Positions 39,719-49,268 of a DNA stretch of 64,000 nt are shown here, one piece after another (the first letter of the stretch is position 1; each line of letters starts with the position of its first letter). The DNA is from a bacterium (GTDB lineage Bacteria > Auribacterota > Tritonobacteria > UBA1439): contig JAQUPF010000007.1 of the NCBI GenBank assembly GCA_028716845.1, forward strand, positions 1 through 64,000. The letters are read 5' to 3'. The notes beneath the pieces are model-generated. The model saw nothing but the letters and a program-made list of their open reading frames with translations. It did not search any database and was not told the origin of the DNA. The translations under genes and the position numbers were made by a program.

Positions 39719-40609
39719 ATGGAAGCGGCGGAGGGCGGAGCGGTGCGGGTCGGTCCCGCCGGCTGGTCGTACGCCGACTGGGAGGGGACCGTCTATCCGC
39801 GGGAGGCGGCGGGGAAGGACCGGCTCGGGTACCTCTCGCGGTTCTTCGACTGCATCGAGATCAACAGCAGCTTCTACCGCATCCCCGCCCCCCGCGTCTG
39901 CGCCGGCTGGGCGGAGCGGGTGGCCGGGCGCGACCGGTTCCGCTTCACGGTCAAGCTGTACAGAGGATGCACGCACGGGGATGGCGCGCCGGAGGAGGCG
40001 CGGCTGTTCCGCGATGCCGTTTCCCCGATCGCCGAGGCGGGCCGGCTCGGCGCCGTGCTCATGCAGTTTCCCTGGTCGTTCAGGAACGGCCCCGACAACC
40101 GCCGGCGGCTGGAGCGGCTCGCGGACGCGCTCGAGGGGCTGCCGCTCGTGATCGAGGTGCGGCACGCGAGTTGGGACGAGCCGGCGTTCCACGATTTCCT
40201 GCGGGGGCGCGGCATCGGCTTCTGCAACATCGACCAGCCGCTCTTCCGCGGATCCATGGGGCCGTCGGCCGTGCGCACGTCGGCGGTCGGCTACTTCCGG
40301 CTCCACGGCAGGAACCGGGAGAACTGGTTCCGGGAGGACGCCGGACGGGACGAGCGCTACGACTACCTCTACTCGGCGGAGGAACTCGCGGCATGGGCGG
40401 CGCGGATCGAGGCGGTGCGGACCGGCGGCCTTCCGGTCTACGTCATCTTCAACAACCACTACGGCGGGAAGGCGGCGTGCAACGCCCTCCAGCTCTCCTC
40501 GATGCTCCTCGGGAAGGCGGTGGACGTGCCACCCTCCCTCGCCGTGGCGTTCCCGGCCCTCGGGCGACTCAGCGCCCCGGCGGCGGGCCAGGGCGACCTG
40601 TTCGACTGA
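39719..40609 (+). CDS. DUF72-family protein
   Basis: 296 residues from ATG 39719; a GTG at 39680 overlapping the GH3 stop is an alternative. VGPAGWSYADWEGTVYP, FDCIEINSSFYRIP, RFRFTVKLYRGCTH, LGAVLMQFPWSFRN, LPLVIEVRHASWDEPAFHDFL, SAVGYFRLHGRN and NNHYGGKAACNAL are the family marks of this TIM-barrel protein. Biochemical role unclear (YecE-like). Confidence 0.9.
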   Translation: MEAAEGGAVRVGPAGWSYADWEGTVYPREAAGKDRLGYLSRFFDCIEINSSFYRIPAPRVCAGWAERVAGRDRFRFTVKLYRGCTHGDGAPEEARLFRDAVSPIAEAGRLGAVLMQFPWSFRNGPDNRRRLERLADALEGLPLVIEVRHASWDEPAFHDFLRGRGIGFCNIDQPLFRGSMGPSAVRTSAVGYFRLHGRNRENWFREDAGRDERYDYLYSAEELAAWAARIEAVRTGGLPVYVIFNNHYGGKAACNALQLSSMLLGKAVDVPPSLAVAFPALGRLSAPAAGQGDLFD

Positions 40610-40616
40610 TAAATGC

Positions 40617-40728
40617 AAACCGCACCACGGATTCCCGCGGGTTGTTGACGGATATACACGGATTCTTCTTGAGATTCATCCGCGTGGATCCGCAGTGATC
40701 CGTGCCCATCCGCGGTTGCTTGTTTCTT
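40617..40728. repeat. CGCGGAT-type intergenic repeat
   Basis: AACCGCACCACGGATTCCCG .. ACGGATATACACGGATTC .. ATCCGCGTGGATCCGCAGTGATCCGTGCCCATCCGCGGTT; outer ends are inverted. Same family as 33841, 51946 and 58052. Confidence 0.6.
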
Positions 40729-40755
40729 CGCCGCGGCGGCGGGACCGGTTTCACC

Positions 40756-40784
40756 TTGACCGCCCCCGGACGAGGTGCTACAGT
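40756..40784 (+). promoter_or_regulatory. Promoter of the 40863 gene
   Basis: TTGACC, 17-base spacer ending GGTGC, TACAGT. Confidence 0.65.
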
Positions 40785-40862
40785 GTCCACGATCCCGACG
40801 CAGCCCGTTCCGGCGCAGTATGATGCCAACGGCGGTCGGCGGCGCGGGAAGGAGGCGGAGCG

Positions 40863-41348
40863 GTGATCGACCCGGTCCTGGAAGAGCAGAGTGGGTCCGT
40901 CGGGGACGCCGTCCGGCTCCTCGAGAACATGGCGGGGATGCTCGACGAGGCGCGCCGGACGAAGACGGCCGGCGACGAGGCCGAGCGGGCGTTCAAGACC
41001 GCGCGCGAGGAGTTCACCGGCCGGCTCGCGGCGCTCCTCGATGGGCTCGAGATCTCCCCGCGAGAGGGGGAGGAGATCGTGGAGGCGATGGGCAGGATCG
41101 GCTCGCTCGGGGTCGCGGCGGCGATGTCCGAGATCCAGTGGCGGCGGTTCGCCGACGCCCGCGGGGCGGCGGAGATGCGGCTCCGCGGCCTCGCCGGCGT
41201 CCTCGACGGCCGGCGGCGGCACATGGCGGCCATCCGCCGGTCGCGGCTGATCACGCGGCAGGTGCTCCTCTCCTGGCCGCTGAAGCTCGCCTACCTCACC
41301 GCCGCGATCCTGATCGTTTTTGCCGTTCTTGAGGCGATTGTCGTATAA
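40863..41348 (+). CDS. Unknown protein with C-terminal membrane anchor
   Basis: 161 residues from GTG 40863 after AGGCGGAGC. Mostly helical and charged (LLENMAGMLDEARRTKTAGDEAERAFKTAREEFTGRLAALLDGL), ending in one membrane helix (LKLAYLTAAILIVFAVLEAIVV), so a tail-anchored protein. No family recognised. A TATAAT (41344-41349) at its end probably starts transcription of the HU gene. Confidence 0.6.
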   Translation: MIDPVLEEQSGSVGDAVRLLENMAGMLDEARRTKTAGDEAERAFKTAREEFTGRLAALLDGLEISPREGEEIVEAMGRIGSLGVAAAMSEIQWRRFADARGAAEMRLRGLAGVLDGRRRHMAAIRRSRLITRQVLLSWPLKLAYLTAAILIVFAVLEAIVV

Positions 41349-41378
41349 TGCCGCGGCAGGCGGCCCGGAGGAGGGGAC

Positions 41379-41663
41379 ATGACAAAACGGGAACTGGCGA
41401 TGCGGATCGCCAAGGAGATGGATCTCACGCAGTTCGTCGTCAAGGACATCATCCAGAAGACGCTCGACTACATCATCGAGGCCCTCGAGCGGGGCGACAC
41501 GGTCGAGCTCAGGAATTTCGGCGTATTCAAGGTGCGCACCCGGAAGGCGCGTCTCGGCCGCAACCCGAACAGGCCTGAGCAGGAGGTGCGCATCCCCGCC
41601 AAGCGGATCCCCGACTTCAAGCCCGGGAGGATCATGAAGGCGAGGGTGGAGCGGCCCGTCTGA
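41379..41663 (+). CDS. HU/IHF-family DNA-binding protein
   Basis: 94 residues. TKRELAMRIAKEMDLTQFVVKDIIQKTLDYIIEALERGDTVELRNFGVFKVRTRKARLGRNPNRPEQEVRIPAKRIPDFKPGRIMK is the complete HU/IHF fold, with the RNP tip of the DNA-binding arm. The GRNPNRPEQEVRIPAKRIP arm is closer to IHF-alpha than to HU. It precedes hisS, a recurring order. Confidence 0.9.
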   Translation: MTKRELAMRIAKEMDLTQFVVKDIIQKTLDYIIEALERGDTVELRNFGVFKVRTRKARLGRNPNRPEQEVRIPAKRIPDFKPGRIMKARVERPV

Positions 41664-41757
41664 TGCGGCACCCCGTCGCGCCCGACCGCCCCGGATGCAC
41701 CCCGCCCCTCCGCGGCGCCGGTCCCGCGCGGGGCGCGCCCCCCCCGTGCACGAAGCC

Positions 41758-43062
41758 ATGAGCATCCAGCGGCTGAGGGGAACGGCGGACATCCTCCCGG
41801 ACGAGGCCCCGCTCTGGCGGCGGATCGAGTCGGCGGCGCGCCGCGAGGCGCGGCTCTACGGCTGCCGGGAGATCCGGACGCCGGTCTTCGAGCGCACGGA
41901 GCTGTTCAGCCGGAGCGTCGGCGAGACGACCGACATCGTCTCGAGGGAGATGTACACCTTCCCGGACCGCGGCGGGCGGAGCGTCACGCTCCGGCCCGAG
42001 GGGACGGCCCCCGTGGTGCGGGCCTACCTGGAGAACGCCCTCCACCGGACCGCGCGCGAGGCGCGGCTCTACTACCTCGGCCCCATCTTCCGGTACGAGA
42101 AGCCGCAGGCGGGCCGGCAGCGGCAGCACCACCAGTTTGGCGTCGAGGCGTTCGGCGACGGCGGGCCCGCCATCGACGCGGAGGTCATCGAGCTGCTCAT
42201 GCGGTTTTACGAGGAGCTCGGGATGCGGGACCTCTCCCTCCTCGTCAACACCGTCGGCTGCGCGGCGTGCAGGCCCGCCTTCAACGGGCGGCTGGCGGCC
42301 TTCCTCGCGAGCCGTCGGCCGGACATCTGCGAGGACTGCCGGCGCCGTTCGGACGGGAATCCGCTGCGGGTCTTCGACTGCAAGAGTGCCGGCTGCGCGG
42401 CCGTCATCGCGGAGGCGCCCCGGGCGATCGAGAGCGTCTGCCCCGCCTGCCGGGTGCATTTCGACGGCCTCCGGGCGCTCCTCGATGAGGCGGGGATCGC
42501 GCACACGGTGAGGCCCGAGCTCGTCCGCGGCATCGACTACTACACGCGGACGGCGTTCGAGGTCCTCGCCGGCGGCCTCGGGGCGCAGAACGCGGTCGGC
42601 GGCGGCGGGCGGTACGACGACCTCGTCGAGTCGCTCGGCGGGCCGCCGACGCCGGCGGTGGGGTTCGGGACCGGGATCGAGCGGATCGTCATGGTCATGG
42701 CGGCGCAGGGGATCGCCGCCCCTCCCCCCGACGGGGCGGTCGTCTCGGTGATCGCCTGGGAGCCGGAGGGGATCGCCGCCGGCCGCCGGGCGCTCCGGTC
42801 GCTCCGCGGGGCGGGGATCCCGGCGGAGATGGACCACCGGGGCGGCAGCCTGCGCTCGCAGCTGCGGCGGGCCCACCGCGCGGCGGCGGCGTACGCGCTC
42901 CTCGTCGGCGCCGCGGAGTGCGCGCGCGGCGCGGCGCGGCTCAAGGACATGCGGACGGGGGAGGAGCGCGAGGTGCCGCTCGAGGGGATCGGGGCGGCGA
43001 TGGGGCGTCTCGCGCCCGCGGAGAACCGGACCGGCGTCCCGGGCGGCCGCCGTCCATCATGA
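41758..43062 (+). CDS. hisS: Histidyl-tRNA synthetase
   Basis: 434 residues from ATG 41758; the track start adds a Pro/Arg-rich N-terminus. Motif 1 (RRIESAARREARLYGCREIRTPVFERTELFSRSVGETTDIV), motif 2 (GPIFRYEKPQAGRQRQHHQFGVEAFG), the HisA signature LVRGIDYYTRTAFEV and motif 3 (GFGTGIERI) are present. A CAAC/CEDC/CPAC cysteine insertion is visible, as in many bacterial HisRS. Class II synthetase; ATGA overlap with aspS. Confidence 0.95.
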   Translation: MSIQRLRGTADILPDEAPLWRRIESAARREARLYGCREIRTPVFERTELFSRSVGETTDIVSREMYTFPDRGGRSVTLRPEGTAPVVRAYLENALHRTAREARLYYLGPIFRYEKPQAGRQRQHHQFGVEAFGDGGPAIDAEVIELLMRFYEELGMRDLSLLVNTVGCAACRPAFNGRLAAFLASRRPDICEDCRRRSDGNPLRVFDCKSAGCAAVIAEAPRAIESVCPACRVHFDGLRALLDEAGIAHTVRPELVRGIDYYTRTAFEVLAGGLGAQNAVGGGGRYDDLVESLGGPPTPAVGFGTGIERIVMVMAAQGIAAPPPDGAVVSVIAWEPEGIAAGRRALRSLRGAGIPAEMDHRGGSLRSQLRRAHRAAAAYALLVGAAECARGAARLKDMRTGEEREVPLEGIGAAMGRLAPAENRTGVPGGRRPS

Positions 43063-44822
43063 AGACCACGATGCGGACGCACACCTGCGGCGAACTGGGC
43101 GCCGCGGCGATCGGGACGAGGGCCGTGCTCTGCGGATGGGTGCACCGCCGCAGGGACCACGGCGGGCTCATCTTCATCGACCTCCGCGACCGGTGGGGGC
43201 TCACCCAGGTCGTCTTCAACCCGGCGGTCGCGGGCCCGGTCCACGAGCGCGCCGGGACGCTGCGCGCGGAGTACGTGCTGAAGGTGGCCGGCGAGGTCAG
43301 GCGCCGTCCCGCGGGGACCGAGAATCCGAAGCTCGCGACGGGCGAGGTGGAACTCGCCGCCGACGAGGTCGAGGTCCTCGCCCCGTCCGCGTCGCCCCCG
43401 TTCACGATCGAGAGCGACGCCGAGGCGGGGGAGGAGGTGCGGCTCACGTACCGCTACCTCGACCTGCGGCGTCCCGACCTCCAGCGGGTGCTCGCGATGC
43501 GCCACCGGGCCATGCTCGAGGCGCGGAACTACTTCGACGCGCGCGGCTTCCTCGAGATCGAGACCCCCGTCCTCTCCAAGAGCACGCCGGAGGGCGCCCG
43601 GGACTACCTCGTCCCCAGCAGGACGCAGCCGGGATCGTTCTTCGCCCTCCCGCAGTCGCCGCAGCTCATGAAGCAGCTCCTGATGGTCGCGGGCGTGGAC
43701 CGGTACGCGCAGATCTGCAAGTGTTTCAGGGACGAGGACCTCCGCGCGGACCGGCAGCCCGAGTTCACGCAGATCGACATGGAGATGAGCTTCGCGGGCG
43801 AGGAGGACGTCATCGAGACGATCGAGGGGCTCATGGCGCGCCTCTTCCGCGCGGTGCGGGGCGTGGAGATCCGCCTCCCCCTCCCGCGGATCACGCACGC
43901 CGAGGCGCTCGAGCGGTACGGGACGGACAAGCCGGATCTCCGCCTCGGGATGGAGATCAGGGACGCCGGGGACGCCGTCCGGGGGTCGTCGTTCAACGCC
44001 TTCGAGGCCGCGCTCGCGGCGGGCGGCTGCGCGAAGGGGATCGCGGTCCCCGGCGGGGCGTCGTTCACCCGTTCGCGCCTCGACGGCCTCGTCGCCCTCG
44101 CCGTCGGGCAGGGGGCCGCGGGGCTCGCCTGGTTCAAGGTGACGGCGGGCGGCCTCGAGTCGCCGGTCGCGAAGTTCCTGCGGCCCGGGCAGGCGGAGCG
44201 GCTCCGGGAGGCGTTCGGGGCATCGCCGGGCGACCTGCTCCTCGTCGCCGCGGACCGTCCGCCGGTCGCCCGCGCGGCGCTCTCGGCGCTGCGGCTCCGG
44301 CTCGGGAGGGAACTCGGCCTCGCGCGGGAGGGCGATTTCCGGTTCGCCTGGATCGTCGAATTCCCCCTGTTCACCTTCAACGAGGAGGGGGGGCGCCTCG
44401 AGAGCGAGCACCACCCGTTCACCGCCCCGCGCGAGGAGGACATCCCGCTCCTCGACACGGAGCCCCTCCGGGCGCGGGCCTCGTCGTACGATCTCGTCCT
44501 GAACGGATCCGAGGTGGCGAGCGGGAGCGTCCGGATCCACCGGGAGGATCTCCAGCGCAGGGTCTTCGGCCTCCTCCGGATCGGGGAGGAGGCCGTCCGG
44601 GAGCGGTTCGGGTTCTTCCTCGAGGCGCTCCGCTACGGCGCCCCCCCGCACGCGGGGATCGCCGTGGGGCTCGACCGGCTCGTCATGCTCATGGCGGGGA
44701 GGGACACCATCAGGGACGTCATCTGCTTCCCGAAGACGCAGAAGGCGTCGTGCCTGATGACCGGATCGCCGTCGGCGGTGGCGCCGGAGCAGCTCAGGGA
44801 GCTGCACATACGGACGGTATGA
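43059..44822 (+). CDS. aspS: Aspartyl-tRNA synthetase
   Basis: 587 residues from ATG 43059. OB-fold anticodon domain (CGWVHRRRDHGGLIFIDLRDRWGLTQVVF), motif 1 (FLEIETPVLSKSTPEGARDYLVPS), flipping loop, motif 2 (FRDEDLRADRQPEFTQIDMEMSF), GAD insertion, and motif 3 (AGIAVGLDRLVMLMAG). Bacterial-type length. Whether it is discriminating or charges both tRNA-Asp and tRNA-Asn cannot be told; no gatCAB is in the window. Confidence 0.96.
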   Translation: MKTTMRTHTCGELGAAAIGTRAVLCGWVHRRRDHGGLIFIDLRDRWGLTQVVFNPAVAGPVHERAGTLRAEYVLKVAGEVRRRPAGTENPKLATGEVELAADEVEVLAPSASPPFTIESDAEAGEEVRLTYRYLDLRRPDLQRVLAMRHRAMLEARNYFDARGFLEIETPVLSKSTPEGARDYLVPSRTQPGSFFALPQSPQLMKQLLMVAGVDRYAQICKCFRDEDLRADRQPEFTQIDMEMSFAGEEDVIETIEGLMARLFRAVRGVEIRLPLPRITHAEALERYGTDKPDLRLGMEIRDAGDAVRGSSFNAFEAALAAGGCAKGIAVPGGASFTRSRLDGLVALAVGQGAAGLAWFKVTAGGLESPVAKFLRPGQAERLREAFGASPGDLLLVAADRPPVARAALSALRLRLGRELGLAREGDFRFAWIVEFPLFTFNEEGGRLESEHHPFTAPREEDIPLLDTEPLRARASSYDLVLNGSEVASGSVRIHREDLQRRVFGLLRIGEEAVRERFGFFLEALRYGAPPHAGIAVGLDRLVMLMAGRDTIRDVICFPKTQKASCLMTGSPSAVAPEQLRELHIRTV

Positions 44823-45808
44823 GCGCGCGGGCCGCCGGGCGGAGGGACGGGTCGACGATGACGGAGATACGCCTCGAGTTCGAGTCGCCGCGCGAGGTGA
44901 CCGCCCTCTTCGGCGACCGGGAGGAGAACCTCAGGATCATCGAGACGTCGCTCGGCGTGTCGGTCGTCCCCCGCGCGAACTTCATCAAGGTGTCGGGCGC
45001 CGGGGAGGCGGTCGGGCGGTGCAGGGCACTCTTCGAGGAGCTCGCCGCCGCGACGCGGGAGGGACGCGCCATCCGCGCGCACGAGCTCAAGTACGCCGTA
45101 CGGGCGGTCATGCAGCGCGGGGGGGACGCGGTCCGCTCCTTCCTGGCGGACCGGATCAGGGTCTCGTCGAAGAAGCTGTTCGTCACGCCGAAGACGGAGG
45201 GGCAGAAGGCGTACGTCGACGCCATCAGGCGGCGCGACATCGTCTTCGGCATCGGGCCCGCGGGCACCGGCAAGACCTATCTCGCCATGGCGATGGCGGT
45301 CGAGGCGTTGATCGAGGAGCGGGTGAGCCGCATCATCCTCACGCGGCCGGCGGTCGAGGCGGGCGAGTCGCTCGGCTTCCTCCCGGGCGATCTCTACGAG
45401 AAGATCACGCCGTACCTCCGGCCGCTCTACGACGCCCTCTACGACATGATGGAGGCCGGAGAGGTGCAGCGGCGCCTCGACCGCGGGATCATCGAGATCG
45501 CGCCGCTCGCCTACATGCGGGGCCGCACCCTCAACGACTCATTCGTGATCCTCGACGAGGCGCAGAACAGCACCGGCGAGCAGATGAAGATGTTCCTCAC
45601 GCGGCTCGGCTTCGATTCGAAGGCCGTCATCACGGGCGACATCACCCAGGTGGACCTGCCCGGGCACCGCCCCTCGGGCCTCGTCCAGGTGCGGACGATC
45701 CTCGACGCGGTCGTCGGGATCGAGTTCGTCTACTTCACGGAGCGGGACGTGGTCCGCCACGAGCTCGTGCAGGAGATCATCAGGGCTTACGAGCGGGCGA
45801 ACCGCTGA
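44819..45808 (+). CDS. phoH: PhoH-family ATPase
   Basis: 329 residues from ATG 44819 (ATGA overlap with aspS; ATG 44858 is an alternative). N-terminal KH-like part (LGVSVVPRANFIKVSGAGEAV), Walker A GPAGTGKTY at 146-154, RPAVEAGESLGFLPGDLYEKITPYLRPLYD, Walker B FVILDEAQNS, and ITGDITQVDLP. This is the PhoH-like (PhoL) ATPase that regularly sits before YbeY, and here pgpH lies between them. Implicated in RNA metabolism. Confidence 0.93.
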   Translation: MSARAAGRRDGSTMTEIRLEFESPREVTALFGDREENLRIIETSLGVSVVPRANFIKVSGAGEAVGRCRALFEELAAATREGRAIRAHELKYAVRAVMQRGGDAVRSFLADRIRVSSKKLFVTPKTEGQKAYVDAIRRRDIVFGIGPAGTGKTYLAMAMAVEALIEERVSRIILTRPAVEAGESLGFLPGDLYEKITPYLRPLYDALYDMMEAGEVQRRLDRGIIEIAPLAYMRGRTLNDSFVILDEAQNSTGEQMKMFLTRLGFDSKAVITGDITQVDLPGHRPSGLVQVRTILDAVVGIEFVYFTERDVVRHELVQEIIRAYERANR

Positions 45809-45823
45809 GACGGAGCACATGCC

Positions 45824-48127
45824 ATGAGGCCATTCGGGAAACTGCGCACGGCGAAATCCGGAGGGGGCGGAAAGCGGCCGCGGCGGCAGGCCGCTGCGGG
45901 GCGCCTCCGCACCTTCCTCGAGCAGAGCCGCGCCGTCAAGGGCCTCATCACCGCCGCGACCTGCGCGGGGATCGTCGCCATCGTCGCGATGGGCCGGACG
46001 CCGCACCGCGAGCTGGTCGATCTCTACGTCGGGCAGCCCGCCTCGCGGGACATCTTCGCCGACATCGAGTTCACCTACGTGAACAGGGGGCAGACGGAGC
46101 GGCTGCGGGGGGAGGCGGCGCAGAAGGTCCTGCCGCGCTACGCCTTCTCGGCGGCGCGGCTGGCCGATTACGCGCGCACGGTCAGGGAGCTGCTCGGCCT
46201 GGCCGAGGCCGCGGAGGCGGTGGAGGCCGCCGCGAAGGGCGATACGCCGCGCCCCCCGATCCTCTCGGCGAAGGACCTCGAGCCGATCCGGGGGCTCCCC
46301 GACCCGGCCGGCCTCGCCGCGCAGATGGAGTCGCTCCTCGCGGAGCTCGCCGGGCCGCGGGCGGCGGCGGCGGCGGAGCGGACCCTCTCGGAGGGCAGGG
46401 GCGCGCCCGGGGTCGAGCCGCACCTCGCGGCGCTGCTCAAGGCCGCGCAGGAGCAGGTCGACCGCTGGGCGAACGAGCGGTTCCCGAGGGACAGGCGGGC
46501 CCGCGACGCCGCGGCGGCCGTGCTCCGGACCTGCGCGGAGGCGGCCGTCGAATACGACGAGGCGACGACGCGGCGGCTGAAGGAAGAGGCCGCCGCCCGG
46601 GTCCGGCCGGTCGTCACGCGGGTCCTCCCCGGCAAGAAGATCGTCGACAGGGGGTACGAGGTCACGCCGGAGCAGATGGACGCCTACCTCGCCTACATCA
46701 CCCGGCGGGAGCAGGAGGAGCCGGCGGTCGTGAAGATGCGAGAGCGGCTCTCCTACCTCCTCGGCCTGACCCTCATGGTCGTGATGTTCATCATCGTCTC
46801 GCGCCGCTACCTCATGTACTACCAGGAGCGGGTGTACCGGAGCAACTCCACGCTCTGCATGGTGGCGCTCATCGCCCTCGGCTCGCTCCTCATGTCGCGG
46901 GCGATCACCTTCATCCCCTTCGGGACGATCCAGTCGGCGTGGAACAACCTCTTCTTCTACGGCGCCATCGTCTCGGTCCCGATGGCGGCGATCCTCATCA
47001 CGCTCCTCGTCAACCGCACCCTCGCGCTCTTCCTGTCGATCCTCATCGGCATCTTCGTCGGCGTCATGCGGGGCATGAGCCTCCCGTACACCCTCGTGAG
47101 CGCCGTCGGGGGGGCGATCGCCGTCTACTCCACGATCGGCGTGCGGCGGCGGAGCCAGCTCGTCAGGGCGGGCGCCACGATCGGTCTGGCGAACGTCATC
47201 ACGATCGGCGCCATCGACGCGATCGGCAACGTCAACATAATCTCCGCCTCGGTCGGCTTCCGCGTCGCGGGGGGATACCTGCTGGGGATCCTCTCGGCGT
47301 TCTTCGCGGCGAGCCTCCTGCCGCTGTTCGAGCACGTCTTCAATGTCGTCACGGACATCCGCCTCCTCGAGCTCTCGGACCTCAACCACCCGCTCCTGAA
47401 GCGGATGTTCATCGAGGCGCCCGGCACCTACCACCACAGCCTCATGGTCGGGAATCTCGCGGAGGCCGCCGCGGAGGCCGTCGGCGCCAACCCGCTCCAG
47501 GCGCGGGTCTGCGCCTACTTCCATGACATCGGGAAGATGGGGAAGCCGGAGTATTTCACGGAGAACCAGACCTACGGCGCGAGCAGGCACGACAAGCTCA
47601 ACCCGCAGATGAGCAGTCTCGTCATCCGCTCGCACGTGAAGGACGGCCTGGACATGGCGCTCCGGTACAAGCTCAGCCGCCCGATCATCAACGCGATCCG
47701 GGAGCACCACGGCACCGGCCTCGTCTACTACTTCTACCGCCGGGCGGAGGAAGAGGCCCAGGCGGAGGGGGAGGAGGTTGCCCAGGAGGATTATCGCTAC
47801 GGCGGGCCGAGGCCCAGGAGCAAGGAGACGGCGATCCTCCTGCTCGCGGACGCGGTGGAGGCCGCCTCGCGCAGCCTCGACCGGCCGACCCCCTCGCGCG
47901 TCACGCAGCTCGTCTGGAAGATCATCAGTCAGCGCATCGTCGACGGCCAGCTGAACGAGTGCGACCTGACCTTCAACGACATCCGGCTGGTCGCCGAGCG
48001 GTTCGAGCACATCCTCAACAGCACGTTCCACACGCGGGTGAAATATCCGGAGCGCGGGGAGCCCTCCGGCGCGGGGACCGCCGATGAGAGTGTGGGTGGG
48101 GAGCCGGCTGCGGCGCCGGAGGATTAA
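45824..48127 (+). CDS. pgpH: 7TM-HD cyclic-di-AMP phosphodiesterase
   Basis: 767 residues. N-terminal membrane helix (VKGLITAATCAGIVAIVAM), a large extracytoplasmic 7TMR-HDED sensory domain, seven more helices (LLGLTLMVVMFIIVSRRYL to SAFFAASLLPLFEHVF), and a cytoplasmic HD domain with YHHSLMVGNLAEAAAEAVG, YFHDIGKMGKPEYFTENQ and IREHHGTGLVYYFY. All HD ligands are present. The PgpH family hydrolyses c-di-AMP to pApA. It overlaps ybeY by 44 bases. Confidence 0.92.
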   Translation: MRPFGKLRTAKSGGGGKRPRRQAAAGRLRTFLEQSRAVKGLITAATCAGIVAIVAMGRTPHRELVDLYVGQPASRDIFADIEFTYVNRGQTERLRGEAAQKVLPRYAFSAARLADYARTVRELLGLAEAAEAVEAAAKGDTPRPPILSAKDLEPIRGLPDPAGLAAQMESLLAELAGPRAAAAAERTLSEGRGAPGVEPHLAALLKAAQEQVDRWANERFPRDRRARDAAAAVLRTCAEAAVEYDEATTRRLKEEAAARVRPVVTRVLPGKKIVDRGYEVTPEQMDAYLAYITRREQEEPAVVKMRERLSYLLGLTLMVVMFIIVSRRYLMYYQERVYRSNSTLCMVALIALGSLLMSRAITFIPFGTIQSAWNNLFFYGAIVSVPMAAILITLLVNRTLALFLSILIGIFVGVMRGMSLPYTLVSAVGGAIAVYSTIGVRRRSQLVRAGATIGLANVITIGAIDAIGNVNIISASVGFRVAGGYLLGILSAFFAASLLPLFEHVFNVVTDIRLLELSDLNHPLLKRMFIEAPGTYHHSLMVGNLAEAAAEAVGANPLQARVCAYFHDIGKMGKPEYFTENQTYGASRHDKLNPQMSSLVIRSHVKDGLDMALRYKLSRPIINAIREHHGTGLVYYFYRRAEEEAQAEGEEVAQEDYRYGGPRPRSKETAILLLADAVEAASRSLDRPTPSRVTQLVWKIISQRIVDGQLNECDLTFNDIRLVAERFEHILNSTFHTRVKYPERGEPSGAGTADESVGGEPAAAPED

Positions 48128-48524
48128 CCGGCGCGCGGTCGCCCGCTTCGCCGCCTTCGCCATGCGGCGGGCCGGTTTCCCGGCCGGCGCCGAGCTGAGC
48201 GTGCTCTTCGTGGGGGGGCGCGCGATGCGGCGGCTCAACAGGACGTACAGGGGGGAGGACCGCGACACGGACGTCCTCGCCTTCCCCATGGGGGGAGGTC
48301 GGGGCGGGCCGGCGGGGGACGTCGTCATCTCGATCGACGCGGTCCGGCGGGGGGCGCGGCGGTTCGGCACCGGGATCGAGCGGGAAACCCGCCTCTGCCT
48401 CGCCCACGGGATTCTCCACCTGCGGGGGTTCGAGGACCGGACGCCGCCCGGGGGGGCGGCGATGGCGCGCCGGCAGGAGGCGATCGTGCGCGCGGCGGGA
48501 GGGCGATGGAACGTCACCGGCTGA
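48084..48524 (+). CDS. ybeY: YbeY-like endoribonuclease with altered metal site
   Basis: 146 residues. ELSVLFVGGRAMRRLNRTYRGEDRDTDVLAFPMG and GDVVISIDAV are the standard YbeY core, and MARRQEAIVRAAGG is the end. The family zinc motif HxxxHxxGxDH here reads HGILHLRGFEDR: the first two His remain but the third is missing, with E-D-R in its place and one extra residue. Activity is therefore uncertain; see findings. Normally matures 16S rRNA 3' end and works in ribosome quality control. It overlaps both neighbours. Confidence 0.85.
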   Translation: MRVWVGSRLRRRRINRRAVARFAAFAMRRAGFPAGAELSVLFVGGRAMRRLNRTYRGEDRDTDVLAFPMGGGRGGPAGDVVISIDAVRRGARRFGTGIERETRLCLAHGILHLRGFEDRTPPGGAAMARRQEAIVRAAGGRWNVTG

Positions 48525-49216
48525 TTGAGAGCTTCAACTGCGCGATCGAGGGCATCCTCTACGTGCTCAAGACGCAGCGCAACATGCGCATCCACTTCGG
48601 CGCGAGCGGGGCGATCATCGTCCTCGCGATCGCGCTCAACCTCTCGCGCACCGACCTCCTCTTCATCTGCCTCGCCGTCTTCTTCGTCCTCTTCGCCGAG
48701 ATGGTGAACACCGCCGCGGAGCTGACCATCGACCTCATCAGCGACACCTTCCACCCGCTCGCGCGCCTCGTGAAGGACATCGGCGCGGGGGCCGTTCTCA
48801 TCGCCTCGGTCAACTCCATCGTCATCGGCTACCTCGTCTTCGCGCGGCACCTCGAGCGGCCGGTGCTGCTCGGCGCCGACTCGCTGCGCCAGGCGCCGAT
48901 GCACATCACCTTCCTCGCCCTCCTCGCCGTCATCGTCGCGTCGGTGATCCTGAAGATCGCCCTCCACCGGGGCACGCCGATGCGGGGGGGGATGCCGAGC
49001 GCGCACAGCGCGGTGGCCTTCTCGGCGGCGACGATCGTGCTGCTGCTCGCCCCCTCCTCGTTCCTCGTCATCATGCTCGCCTACCTGCTCGCGCTCATGG
49101 TGGTCCAGGGGAGGGTGGCGGCGGGGTTCCACACGTTCCCGGAGGTCGCCCTCGGGGCGCTCCTCGGCTCGGCGATCACGCTGCTCCTGTACCAGCTCTA
49201 CCGCTCGGTCGCATGA
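48506..49216 (+). CDS. dgkA: Undecaprenol/diacylglycerol kinase fused to PAP2 phosphatase
   Basis: 236 residues. Residues 1-115 match DgkA (FNCAIEGILYVLKTQRNMRIHF, LFAEMVNTAAELTIDLIS, HPLARLVKDIGAGAVLIAS). A PAP2 domain follows with RGGMPSAHSAVAF and GRVAAGFHTFPEV. The fused kinase/phosphatase pair handles undecaprenol or lipid phosphates. The fusion is known from Firmicutes and others. Overlaps ybeY by 19 bases. Confidence 0.88.
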   Translation: MERHRLIESFNCAIEGILYVLKTQRNMRIHFGASGAIIVLAIALNLSRTDLLFICLAVFFVLFAEMVNTAAELTIDLISDTFHPLARLVKDIGAGAVLIASVNSIVIGYLVFARHLERPVLLGADSLRQAPMHITFLALLAVIVASVILKIALHRGTPMRGGMPSAHSAVAFSAATIVLLLAPSSFLVIMLAYLLALMVVQGRVAAGFHTFPEVALGALLGSAITLLLYQLYRSVA

Positions 49217-49268
49217 TACGAACGCCCCCTCCCGCCGCCCGGACGGCGCCGGGGGGAGGCGAAGGGGG

